A DNA stretch of 64,000 nt from an uncultured Lachnospiraceae bacterium. Its GTDB lineage: Bacteria > Bacillota > Clostridia > Lachnospirales > Lachnospiraceae. A model generated the notes under the pieces. That model was not told where the DNA came from, searched no databases, and saw nothing but the letters and a program-made list of their open reading frames with translations. Each line of letters opens with the position of its first letter. Within the stretch, counting starts at the first letter, position 1. Positions 27,111 to 35,322 of the stretch are shown one piece after another. The position numbers and the translations under genes were made by a program. The stretch is taken from the NCBI GenBank assembly GCA_902476265.1, contig CABSCP010000002.1, forward strand, positions 62,001 through 126,000, read 5' to 3'.

Positions 27111-27980
27111 TCAAAGCACGGCGGCCAGAAGCCGGGCCAGCAGTACCAGGGCATAAATGTGGAGCGGATAATACAGATAGAAAAAATATTTCATGGACGC
27201 TCCTTTTCGTCCGCGATATAGGAGAATAAAAATCAGCGAAAATACCATGAGCCACTGATTATGTGAAAGAAAAAGATTCTCAAACGTCAGACCGCTTTGC
27301 GCTGCCGTAAAAAAGAAATAACCCGAAAGCAGGAGATAAAATCCGGAAAGCAGTCCTTTGCGGTTTCGCAAAAAGTAAAAGCCCATGCCGAGAAAAATCC
27401 AGATAAAACCACCTTCCGCAAAAAAAGGAGAAGGCAGACACATAAAAAGGAAGTTAAAGAGAAACTTTCCTGCAGCGGTTTGCATGGATCCTGCAGCGAT
27501 CAGGAGGAAAACAAGGACTCCGGAAAGGAAGGGGGTCCCCAAAAGCAGGACGGACAATCCAAGTTTTTTGAAGCTTCTTTCACGGATTGCCATAAGGCCT
27601 GTCTCCAGCGCCTGAAGGAACAAACCGGTCAGAAACAGGGTGGAGAACATGCTGTTTATGACCATGGCGCCGCCCGGATGGGGCAGATACCGGTTGACCA
27701 GAAAATTTCCCAGAGACATCAGGACAGAGGCAGCGTAAAGCCTTGTCAGATAAGCTTTCCTGTTTCGGGTATGGGAAAATCCTTCTGCCATGGTGAACAA
27801 AAATAAGGGCGCGCTGAGACGGCCCAGCATGCCGAATAATTCCGGCACCGGCAAAAGTGAGCCGCCCAGGAAATAGTGAATGTGGTCCAGGGTCATGAAG
27901 AATAGAGCCAGCACTTTTAAGGAAAAAGAAGTGATCCCCTGTCTTTGACTGAGGGGAAGCGTATTTGTTTTGAAATTCAT
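27111..27980 (-). CDS. TraX-family membrane protein
   Basis: 289 residues with about eight membrane helices and the TraX pattern: F-M-T-L-D-H-I-H-Y near residue 30, G-R-L-S-A-P-L-F-L-F near 55, and the terminal Y-P-L-H-I-Y. TraX of F plasmids N-acetylates pilin; chromosomal relatives in Firmicutes are probably acyltransferases on surface molecules. ATG 27980 has GGAGG at six bases; the 22-codon upstream extension has no ribosome site. It is the only minus-strand gene between the GT2 operon and the two-component genes. A TATACT at about 28032 on the minus strand may be its -10. Confidence 0.85.
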   Translation of the reverse strand: MNFKTNTLPLSQRQGITSFSLKVLALFFMTLDHIHYFLGGSLLPVPELFGMLGRLSAPLFLFTMAEGFSHTRNRKAYLTRLYAASVLMSLGNFLVNRYLPHPGGAMVINSMFSTLFLTGLFLQALETGLMAIRERSFKKLGLSVLLLGTPFLSGVLVFLLIAAGSMQTAAGKFLFNFLFMCLPSPFFAEGGFIWIFLGMGFYFLRNRKGLLSGFYLLLSGYFFFTAAQSGLTFENLFLSHNQWLMVFSLIFILLYRGRKGASMKYFFYLYYPLHIYALVLLARLLAAVL

Positions 27981-28067
27981 GGAAAACCTCCGATTTCGTA
28001 TTGTGAATGGAATTACAGACTTGCTTAGTATAACAGCAGGGGCCAAAGGATTCCATTTGATCAGCTT

Positions 28068-28096
28068 ACAATTTCGGGTTTAATGTGACATTTTTG
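28068..28096 (+). promoter_or_regulatory. Candidate LytTR-type direct repeat upstream of the response regulator
   Basis: ACAATTTCG (28068-28076) and ACATTTTTG (28088-28096) are 11 bases apart and lie 44 bases above the -10. LytTR proteins such as AgrA and ComE bind paired 9-bp repeats with similar spacing. Two repeats this short could occur by chance. Confidence 0.35.
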
Positions 28097-28117
28097 TAAG
28101 GATGCGTATTGGGAAAA

Positions 28118-28146
28118 TTGATATTTGCTTTTTGGTATGGTATTGT
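28118..28146 (+). promoter_or_regulatory. Promoter of the first two-component pair
   Basis: TTGATA (28118-28123) and TATTGT (28141-28146) with 17 bases between, 48 bases before the start codon. Confidence 0.55.
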
Positions 28147-28194
28147 AAATTCAGGAATCTGGTTACATGGCAGAAATACTTATGAGGGAACATT

Positions 28195-28902
28195 ATGGTA
28201 CGAATCTCAATTCTGGATGATGATACAGCAGAAATTTCTCAGTTGCAAGGATATCTTGCCCGTTTCAGACAGGAGGAGTCCTGCGAAATGAAAGTAAAAG
28301 CATATGGGAATGGTCTGGATTTCCTGGAGGAATATGGGGAAGGATTTGATGTGATTTTTCTGGATATTGAAATGCCCGGAATGGATGGAATGGAGGTGGC
28401 CCATGCCGTCCGCAGAATGGATGGGTCTGCAGGAATCATTTTTATCACAAACATGGCGCAGTACGCGATCCGGGGGTATGAAGTGAATGCCATTGATTTC
28501 ATGGTAAAACCGGTAGGATACTATAATTTCGCGGACAAACTCAAAAAAGCGCTTCTGTTTTCCGGCAGACGAGCAGAAAAGGAAATCATCTTAAACGGAG
28601 AGGACGGAATCATAAGAATGCCGGCTTCCTGTATCCGATACATAGAAAAGGATAAAAACTATCTGATCTATCATACCGAAAAGGGTGAATTTAAGGTCCG
28701 GGGCACGATGATTGAGACAAAGGATAAATTCGACAAAGCCGCTTTTTGCGAACCTTCCTCCGGATGTCTGGTAAACTTGAGATATGTGGATAAAATCGGA
28801 CGCGATACCGTAGAGGTCGAAGGCGTTGTGCTGCCTTTGTCGCGGCGGATGAAAAAGGAATTTACGCAGGACTTTATGAATTATGTGGGAGGTGTGGACT
28901 GA
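28195..28902 (+). CDS. LytTR-family response regulator (copy 1)
   Basis: 235 residues. The receiver domain (1-120) has the acidic pair D-D-D near residue 8, phosphoacceptor D57 in F-L-D-I-E-M-P-G, a Thr in F-I-T-N-M and Lys in V-K-P. The LytTR DNA-binding domain (135-235) has the usual I-R-Y-I-E start and V-N-L-R-Y-V core. The closest known architecture is AgrA/ComE. GAGGGA precedes ATG 28195. The stop overlaps the kinase start (TGATG). The next gene after the kinase is a membrane GH3, the most likely local target. Confidence 0.92.
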   Translation: MVRISILDDDTAEISQLQGYLARFRQEESCEMKVKAYGNGLDFLEEYGEGFDVIFLDIEMPGMDGMEVAHAVRRMDGSAGIIFITNMAQYAIRGYEVNAIDFMVKPVGYYNFADKLKKALLFSGRRAEKEIILNGEDGIIRMPASCIRYIEKDKNYLIYHTEKGEFKVRGTMIETKDKFDKAAFCEPSSGCLVNLRYVDKIGRDTVEVEGVVLPLSRRMKKEFTQDFMNYVGGVD

Positions 28903-30218
28903 TGGGCGGTATGCTGTTTATTTCCTGTATCCGGTTTTCCGTACAACTGATTCTTTCGGAGTCGGTATTTCTGATTGGTAAACCGCGCAGGGATCACTTT
29001 GGGATACGGTTGTGTATTGCTTTTGCTGTCTACAGCGTATCAGCGGCAGGGTGGCATTTTCTGTTGTCGGTTCCCCGGGGGGATATCCCACCGTTGAAAA
29101 TTTTGTACTGGCTGGGACTGTTTATGCTGACCATGCTGGCCATGGCAGTTTGCTTTGATATGGAACCGCTGGAGATCCTGTTTGCCGGGATCGGCGGCTA
29201 TGCCACAGAGCATATCGCTTTTGCGGCGGCCAAAATCATGCAGTATGCTACCGGACTTTATACGGATCAGATCGGAGTTGTGTCGGAATATCTGCTTTTC
29301 AGGCTGTTGCCCTATTTATTGGCCGCCGGGATCGTATACGGAATGATTATCCGGAAAAACAGGGGAAAGGGAGAGATCAGAAAACATGATGTCCGGCTGG
29401 TCTGGCTGGCTCTTCTCATCCTGCTGGCTGCCATCGGGCTGAGCGTCTATACGGATGCCGGTATCGTAGCGCAGGGCAGATCGGTGCTGCGCAACGTGAT
29501 TTGTCCGGCTTACAGTCTGCTGTGCAGCATACTGGTCATATTGATTGAATATGACGTGATCCGGGAAAACAGGCTGAGCAGGGAAAATGAAACCATGGAA
29601 CAGCTTTTGCAGATGTCCTGGGCACAGCAGAAGGGTTCCCGGGAGGCCATCGATATCATCAATGTGAAATGCCATGATTTGAAGCATCAGATGAAACAGC
29701 TGATGAAAATGGATGATCCGGCGGAGCGCCACAGCTATTTGGAGGAGATGCGGCAGGCAGTGTCCATTTATGACGCGACTTATCATACGGGATGTGAAGC
29801 GCTGGATTATGTTCTTCGGGAAAAATCCCTTCTTTGTAATGAATACGGGATCTCTTTCAGCTGTATGGCAGACGGGAGTGAACTTCTGTTTATGCGCGCC
29901 GCGGACATCTATGCGCTGATGGGAAATGCGCTGGATAATGCGGTGGAAAGTGTGCTGAAAGAAAAGGAAGTCCAGAAACGGCTGATCAGCCTGCACATTG
30001 TGAGGCAGGGACAGATGGTGAGCATCCATCTGGAAAATACCTGCAGCGGAGAAGTGACATTTAAAGACGGCATTCCGGTGACGGATAAGGCAGATAGGAA
30101 TGCCCACGGTTTTGGTGTGAAAAGCATCCGCTATATTGTCCGAAAGTATCAGGGGGAAGTCCTGATGCGGGCGAAAAACAACAGATTTTATCTGGATGTA
30201 TTGCTGCCTGCCCAGTGA
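28902..30218 (+). CDS. GHKL sensor histidine kinase, AgrC-like (copy 1)
   Basis: 438 residues. The first about 200 form some six membrane helices without a large outside loop. A linker helix holds the predicted phospho-His H258 in N-V-K-C-H-D-L-K-H. The HATPase domain (about 320-438) has N-box A-L-D-N-A-V and a G-box H-G-F-G-V-K-S. This is the AgrC/LytS-type kinase group, which senses peptides or membrane-borne signals. It overlaps the response regulator by one base. No AgrB- or AgrD-like gene with convincing features was found nearby. The signal is unknown. Confidence 0.9.
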   Translation: MGGMLFISCIRFSVQLILSESVFLIGKPRRDHFGIRLCIAFAVYSVSAAGWHFLLSVPRGDIPPLKILYWLGLFMLTMLAMAVCFDMEPLEILFAGIGGYATEHIAFAAAKIMQYATGLYTDQIGVVSEYLLFRLLPYLLAAGIVYGMIIRKNRGKGEIRKHDVRLVWLALLILLAAIGLSVYTDAGIVAQGRSVLRNVICPAYSLLCSILVILIEYDVIRENRLSRENETMEQLLQMSWAQQKGSREAIDIINVKCHDLKHQMKQLMKMDDPAERHSYLEEMRQAVSIYDATYHTGCEALDYVLREKSLLCNEYGISFSCMADGSELLFMRAADIYALMGNALDNAVESVLKEKEVQKRLISLHIVRQGQMVSIHLENTCSGEVTFKDGIPVTDKADRNAHGFGVKSIRYIVRKYQGEVLMRAKNNRFYLDVLLPAQ

Positions 30219-30430
30219 AAAACGGCTGAGAAAATTCCTGCATTTTAGATACTCCAATACCAAACCTACCTCTTTGGCGACCGATTTTACCAGTTTAAGA
30301 CCGGCCGCCACTTTTTTTGCTATACTGCCCTCGAAAGGAAAAAAAGATAAACTGCGGCGCAGAAGAGTTCTGTTCATGGCACATTGTGCGTGAAAAACTG
30401 TTGCCGTACAAAAAAGAGGAGGAGAATGAG

Positions 30431-33355
30431 ATGACGGGAATTCAAGTTGCATGGGAAGACGTGTTCAGCGTGCTCGCAATGATCAGAGGACATCTGATCG
30501 GGATTGCTGCAGGTCTGGTGATACTGATTGCTGTGCTGATCGCAGCGAAGAGAGCGGGAAAGCCTAAAAAAGGATTGATCCGAAAGCAGGCAGTCCTGGC
30601 CTTTGTGCTCTTTTTGGTTCTCATGGTGAACAGCATCTGTCTGGGAGCTTTGAACAACACGCTGGCTGTGGTGTTTGCGGACACCGGAGAAATACGGCCG
30701 GAGACGGCCCTGGCATCCCGGGAAACCGTGCAGGAACTGGCGGAAGAAGGAATTGTGCTCTTAAAAAATGAGGATGGCGCGCTGCCGCTTTCTGATGTAA
30801 CCCATTTAAATGTGTTTGGCTGGGCTTCCACCAACCCGATTTACGGCGGCACGGGATCAGGCTCCGTGGATGTTTCCACAGCGGTGGACATTCTGGGCGG
30901 GCTGACCAATGCAGGATTTACGTTGAATACGGAGCTTACGCAGCTTTATACCCAATACCGTACGGACAGACCGGAAATTTCCATCAATAACGGACAGGAT
31001 TGGACGCTGCCGGAGGTTCCGGTTAAGCAGTACAGCAGGGAAATAATCGATAACGCAAAAGCCTTTTCCGACACGGCCCTGATCGTCATCGCCCGCTGTG
31101 GCGGCGAGGGGGCGGATTTACCTCATGATATGGGTGCGGTGATGGACGGCAGCTGGCAGGCGCCGGGCACAAAATATCTGCGGGCATCCTATACCAATAA
31201 TTCGGACGAGTACGATGATTTTACCGACGGCATGACCTATCTGGAACTGAGTCGGACGGAAGCAGATCTGGTGGATTTGGTCTGCAGCAATTTTGATAAA
31301 GTCATCGTGGTGTATAATGGCGCAAATCCTCTGGAAATGGGATGGATCAATGACTATGAGCAGATCAAAGGACTGCTGGTATGCCCCGGCGCAGGTTCCA
31401 CGGGCTTTAACGGACTGGGGACGATCTTAAAAGGAGAGGTGAATCCTTCCGGAAAAACAGCGGATACCTGGGTTTATGATCTGACGGCGACGCCATACTA
31501 TAAAAATATCGGCCATTTTGGTTATACGAATGTGGAAGATATCACAGGCCCGGCAAAGGAACACTGGGAAAAAGCAGACGGTGTGGTGAGTTTTGTCAAC
31601 TATGTGGAAGATATATATGTGGGTTATCGGTTTTATGAAACGGCTGCCGCCGAGGGCCTGATCGACTATGAAAAAACCGTTCAGTTTCCTTTTGGTTATG
31701 GACTCAGTTATACCACCTTCAGCCACTCCATGGGAGATCTGAAAGCGGATGCCAACGGGAATATTTCTGTGGATGTGACAGTGACCAATACCGGAGATAA
31801 GGCGGGAAAGGAAGTGGTGGAGCTTTATTATAATCCCCCCTATACAAACGGCGGTCTGGAAAAAGCCTCCGCAAACCTGGCAGCTTTTGACAAGACCTCT
31901 CTGCTGAAGCCCGGCGCATCAGAGACGCTGACGCTGACATTCCATCGGGAAGATATGGCTTCCTATGATGCCCAAGACAACGGCTGCTATGTGCTGGAAG
32001 CCGGCGATTACATCATCAGTCTGAACAGGGATTCCCATACTGTTGTGGATTCCAGAGTTTATTCGCAGGACGAAACGATTGTATATGATATAGAAAATCC
32101 CAGAACAAACGATCAGGTTCCGGCGGTGAATCAGTTTGATTTTGCAAAAGGAGAAGTCACTTATCTTTCCCGGGAAAACGGGTTTGCCAACTATGAACAG
32201 GCGGTCGAAGCACCTGCAGATTATGAACTGCATGAGACTGTGACGGCCCACGGCACCTGGAATCCGGAGGATTATAATCAGGCAGAGGATGTGATGCCGA
32301 CGACCGGCGCGAAAAACGGTCTGGAGCTTTATGATTTAAGAGGCGCATCCTATGAGGACCCCAGATGGGACAGTCTGCTGGATCAGCTGACCGTGGACGA
32401 TATGGTGAACCTGATCGCCTTTGGCGGCTATGGTTCCGTCCGGGTGGACTCCGTTGGAAAGGCGGCAGCACTGGATGCGGACGGCCCGGCCGGCATCAAT
32501 GCCAATGTTTCCGGCTCCGGCAACACCAGAGGCACCGGCTATACCTCTGAAATTGTAATCGCCTGCACCTGGAATACAGATCTTGCGCTGGCAGCAGGGA
32601 GGGGATTGTGTGCGGAAGCAAAGGAACTGAAAGTGAACGGCTGGTATGCGCCTTCCATGAACCTGCACAGAAGCGCTTTTGAAGGAAGGATGTTTGAATA
32701 TTATTCCGAAGATCCGGTGCTGAGCGCTGAAATGGCGAAAGCGGAATGCCAGGGAGCCTATGAATTTGATATTTATCCTTTCATCAAACATTTTGCTTTA
32801 AATGAGCAGGAAATCAACAGAAACGGCATCCTGTGTACTTGGGTGACGGAACAGGCCATGCGCGAGCTATACTTAAAGCCTTTTGAAGCCTGTGTCAAGG
32901 ATGCCGGAGACAACGCGCTTGCTGTCATGTCCTCCTATAATCTGATCGGAAACAAATGGGCCGGTGCCTGTACGGAACTTTTAAACACTGTACTCCGTGA
33001 AGAGTGGGGATTTCGAGGAATGGTGCTGACAGACTACTTCGGAAATTATGGCTACATGGATGCGGATAAGGCGGTGCGCGGCGGTTCCGATATGATGCTG
33101 GGGACGGCGGGCAATGATGCCATCATGACGGATACATCCAGCGCTACCAGCGTAAAAGCCATGCGGCAGGCTGCAAAAAATATTTTCTACACGGTGGTCA
33201 ACTCCGGACTTTATGCGGACTATGACCCGGATGCGGTTCCGGCATGGCATATGGTGTTCTATGTGGTAGACGGAGTCATTCTGGTAGCGCTTGCATTGCT
33301 GGAAGTGTTGACAGTCAGAAGCTATATGAAAAAGAAAAAAGAAGGAACAGAATAA
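30431..33355 (+). CDS. Membrane-anchored GH3 beta-glycosidase with reversed domain order (copy 1)
   Basis: 974 residues. Two membrane helices (about 11-40 and 50-80) precede the GH3 C-terminal alpha/beta sandwich (about 100-400), then a fibronectin-III-like domain (about 430-560), then the catalytic GH3 N-terminal barrel (about 640-920) with nucleophile D868 in V-L-T-D-Y-F. One more membrane helix and a K/E tail end it. Usual GH3 enzymes have the barrel first; the reversed order is known from Ruminococcus and Butyrivibrio beta-glucosidases. Anchoring at both ends suggests work on a glycan at the membrane. ATG 30431 follows GAGGAGGAG. A TATACT at 30321 may be its own -10. Probably cleaves beta-glucosides or beta-xylosides. 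Confidence 0.88.
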   Translation: MTGIQVAWEDVFSVLAMIRGHLIGIAAGLVILIAVLIAAKRAGKPKKGLIRKQAVLAFVLFLVLMVNSICLGALNNTLAVVFADTGEIRPETALASRETVQELAEEGIVLLKNEDGALPLSDVTHLNVFGWASTNPIYGGTGSGSVDVSTAVDILGGLTNAGFTLNTELTQLYTQYRTDRPEISINNGQDWTLPEVPVKQYSREIIDNAKAFSDTALIVIARCGGEGADLPHDMGAVMDGSWQAPGTKYLRASYTNNSDEYDDFTDGMTYLELSRTEADLVDLVCSNFDKVIVVYNGANPLEMGWINDYEQIKGLLVCPGAGSTGFNGLGTILKGEVNPSGKTADTWVYDLTATPYYKNIGHFGYTNVEDITGPAKEHWEKADGVVSFVNYVEDIYVGYRFYETAAAEGLIDYEKTVQFPFGYGLSYTTFSHSMGDLKADANGNISVDVTVTNTGDKAGKEVVELYYNPPYTNGGLEKASANLAAFDKTSLLKPGASETLTLTFHREDMASYDAQDNGCYVLEAGDYIISLNRDSHTVVDSRVYSQDETIVYDIENPRTNDQVPAVNQFDFAKGEVTYLSRENGFANYEQAVEAPADYELHETVTAHGTWNPEDYNQAEDVMPTTGAKNGLELYDLRGASYEDPRWDSLLDQLTVDDMVNLIAFGGYGSVRVDSVGKAAALDADGPAGINANVSGSGNTRGTGYTSEIVIACTWNTDLALAAGRGLCAEAKELKVNGWYAPSMNLHRSAFEGRMFEYYSEDPVLSAEMAKAECQGAYEFDIYPFIKHFALNEQEINRNGILCTWVTEQAMRELYLKPFEACVKDAGDNALAVMSSYNLIGNKWAGACTELLNTVLREEWGFRGMVLTDYFGNYGYMDADKAVRGGSDMMLGTAGNDAIMTDTSSATSVKAMRQAAKNIFYTVVNSGLYADYDPDAVPAWHMVFYVVDGVILVALALLEVLTVRSYMKKKKEGTE

Positions 33356-33410
33356 AGAATAAGTTTCAAACCCCCGGCAACAGTTTGAGAATCAGGAGGA
33401 GAGAAACCCC

Positions 33411-33464
33411 GACAGGAATCCCGGCTTTGAAAATGCCGGGATTCTTGTCGAATATGCTTTTTTA
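33411..33464 (+). terminator. Terminator of GH3 copy 1
   Basis: 15-bp stem (33411-33425 with 33435-33449, one G-U pair), 9-base loop, then a T-run at 33458-33464 after eight bases. Confidence 0.75.
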
Positions 33465-33548
33465 TTAGGATAATAAAAATCGTGCATTTCTCTGAAATGG
33501 ATTATGAACGATTTCCCTATTTACAATGGTTTAATGTAGATAGGTAAT

Positions 33549-33583
33549 TATTTGATTTATTATGTAAGAAATATTTGATTTAT
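33549..33583 (+). repeat. Two exact 12-bp direct repeats, 23-bp period
   Basis: TATTTGATTTAT occurs at 33549-33560 and 33572-33583, about two helical turns apart; the second covers the -35 of the following promoter. It could be a regulator site, but the region is AT-rich and chance is possible. Confidence 0.5.
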
Positions 33584-33603
33584 AGTTAGAAATAATTTAT
33601 ACT
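33575..33603 (+). promoter_or_regulatory. Promoter of the small membrane-peptide gene
   Basis: TTGATT (33575-33580) and TATACT (33598-33603) with a 17-base spacer, 59 bases before the small gene. Confidence 0.65.
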
Positions 33604-33662
33604 ATGATTATAAATAGACAACAAGAATAAAAAGTGCATTGTCTAGGAAAGAGGAATACGTA

Positions 33663-33779
33663 ATGGATAGTTTATGGATATATATTTTAAGCATTGTTCT
33701 TATTTTAGGTGGAGGGTGTTCAATAGCTGGTACTTGGTGGAGTAAAAAAAGAAAAAAGGAAAAAGAAGAAGATAAATAA
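33663..33779 (+). CDS. Small single-pass membrane protein, 38 residues
   Basis: ATG 33663 follows AAGAGG; the product opens M-D-S-L-W, has a hydrophobic helix (about 4-26) containing G-G-G-C, and a strongly charged tail (K-K-R-K-K-E-K-E-E-D-K). A good promoter sits upstream and a long hairpin downstream at 33910, giving a complete small transcription unit in an otherwise empty AT-rich gap. No family was recognised. Small membrane proteins of this kind often tune a larger membrane enzyme or sensor; no such link is shown here. Confidence 0.6.
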   Translation: MDSLWIYILSIVLILGGGCSIAGTWWSKKRKKEKEEDK

Positions 33780-34065
33780 TCAGATGTTGCCTATGAAGCA
33801 AAGAAATAAGGCAGCTGATGGAGGCATACTGGACGTACGCCAACTGACACTAACGCTGCCATCCGCCAAAATTCAGTGTCTGGGGTGTCGGCTATATATT
33901 CAACGAAGAAAAACCGTAACTTGTAGTTCATAGTAGAACTATTGGTTACGGTTTTACATTTCTTATTATAATATATCCAGTGTTTTAGCGGTAATCTCCA
34001 ATTATCTTTTAAATTTATATAAATATTAAAAATAGGGATTTTCCGACACCCTTTTTCAGAATAGG
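33780..34065. other. AT-rich gap with a terminator-like hairpin and a 9-bp inverted repeat
   Basis: No gene is seen. A hairpin (AAAACCGTAAC at 33910-33920 with GTTACGGTTTT at 33945-33955, plus inner TAGTTC/GAACTA) is followed by ACATTTCTT and probably ends the small gene's transcript. GGGTGTCGG (33883-33891) and CCGACACCC (34043-34051) form an inverted repeat around it; this may mark a small mobile remnant. Confidence 0.45.
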
Positions 34066-35064
34066 TTACTTCAGAGAAGAAATAGAGATGCTGGTTGGAA
34101 GGGTGACATACTGAGGGGGGAGGTTTTCGTCAGGGGTTTCCATTCGGCCCAGCAACATCCGTATTGCAACGGTTCCCATATCGGCAGTGCTGGGGGTCAG
34201 GGTAATCTTATATCCGAGATCCTCCAGCATTTTCAGATCATCATAGCCTATCAGATCCATTTCATCAGGTATGGAAACATGATTTGTTGTCAAAGTTCGG
34301 TAACAGACAGCGGTGAAGTCGGAGGAAAAACTTAAAAATGCAGCAGGCCTTTGAGAAGAATTGCATTGTTCACAGATAAAACGAGAACATGCGTCCAGGT
34401 CTGTCCCTGCAAAAATACATTCTGGATTCAGACAGAGGCCATGCAGCTTAAAGGCTTCTTCGATACCACGGATATAGGAAGCGGTCACAGAAGGATGACT
34501 GTCGTATATTAAAAAAGCCAGTTCCCGGTGCCCTTTTTCAAGTGCAAACTGAGTGAGCTCCTGAGCTCCCTTATGATTATCAATGTAAATGCTGTCACAG
34601 TGCGCACCGGACATTTCTTTGTCGATGCAGACAACGGGAGTGCCTGAAGAGTGAATTCGGTTGACCAGATCTGCATTTGGAGAATTCTCCACGGGTATGA
34701 TTAGAATCCCGCCTACCTTATAGGAAAGCAGATCTTTGAGCGCAGCGCGTTCTTTTTCCGGGTTTTCATCAGAATTGCATAGAATCATACGGTAATTGTT
34801 TTTGGCAGCAAGTTTATCTACAGCGTATAACAGTTTACCGAAAAAACCGATGCTGATATCCGGAACGATAAAACCGATAATACGAGTCTGGGATTTGGAA
34901 AAACTGACAGCCAGGGCGCTGGGGGAATATCCCAGTTCTTCCATGGCCTTTATTACCTTGCGCTGGGTCTGTTTACTGGTATAGCCGCTGTTGTTCATCA
35001 CTCGGGAAACCGTTGACTGCGCTACCCCTGCTGCTGCCGCCACATCTTTTATATTTACCTTCAT
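34066..35064 (-). CDS. LacI-family repressor of the GH32/ABC operon
   Basis: 332 residues. The LacI helix-turn-helix (N-I-K-D-V-A-A-A-A-G-V-A-Q-S-T-V-S-R-V-M-N at 3-23, hinge to about 60) is followed by a periplasmic-binding-type sugar domain. ATG 35064 has AGGATGG eight bases upstream, better than two upstream in-frame ATGs. It is divergent from an ABC importer and GH32 operon, which it most likely represses until a fructoside is present. LacI-type operators at 35262-35275 and 35099-35112 overlap both promoters, so it likely also controls itself. Confidence 0.9.
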   Translation of the reverse strand: MKVNIKDVAAAAGVAQSTVSRVMNNSGYTSKQTQRKVIKAMEELGYSPSALAVSFSKSQTRIIGFIVPDISIGFFGKLLYAVDKLAAKNNYRMILCNSDENPEKERAALKDLLSYKVGGILIIPVENSPNADLVNRIHSSGTPVVCIDKEMSGAHCDSIYIDNHKGAQELTQFALEKGHRELAFLIYDSHPSVTASYIRGIEEAFKLHGLCLNPECIFAGTDLDACSRFICEQCNSSQRPAAFLSFSSDFTAVCYRTLTTNHVSIPDEMDLIGYDDLKMLEDLGYKITLTPSTADMGTVAIRMLLGRMETPDENLPPQYVTLPTSISISSLK

Positions 35065-35098
35065 TTCATTTACCATCCTGATACAAATCATAATATTG

Positions 35099-35112
35099 TG
35101 GAACCGATACTA
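35099..35112. promoter_or_regulatory. Second, weaker LacI-type operator
   Basis: TGGAACCGATACTA keeps the left half of the main operator and a central CG; the right half is degenerate. It lies at the predicted start of the lacI-type transcript. Confidence 0.4.
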
Positions 35113-35140
35113 TATTATCATATTTGTAAAAGAATAGCAA
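35112..35140 (-). promoter_or_regulatory. Promoter of the LacI-type gene
   Basis: Minus strand TTGCTA (35135-35140) and TAATAT (35112-35117), 17 bases apart. Confidence 0.55.
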
Positions 35141-35234
35141 TTGTATTTTTTGAACGTTATATTAGAAAATAATCCGAAAAAAAGTGCAAAACATAGAAAA
35201 AAATGGTAATTTTTAGAAAATTATGGGTTCTATA

Positions 35235-35262
35235 TTGACAATGGTTGCATAAATGGTATACT
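35235..35262 (+). promoter_or_regulatory. Promoter of the ABC-GH32 operon
   Basis: Consensus TTGACA (35235-35240) and TATACT (35257-35262) with a 16-base spacer. Confidence 0.8.
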
Positions 35263-35275
35263 GGAAACAGTTCCA
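35262..35275. promoter_or_regulatory. LacI-type operator
   Basis: TGGAAACAGTTCCA, a near-perfect palindrome close to the general LacI/GalR consensus, begins at the last base of the -10 and covers the transcription start. Confidence 0.7.
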
Positions 35276-35322
35276 CAAATATTTGATGCAATGGAACAAT
35301 AAAAAAAGGAGAGGGTATTATC

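Noticed and set aside
29316..30452. Long minus-strand ORF across the kinase gene
   Set aside because: It is antisense to a clear GHKL kinase, has no ribosome site and shows no domain.
33815..33845. Short reading frame after the small membrane-peptide gene
   Set aside because: Nine codons only and no conserved feature; probably chance or a decayed fragment.
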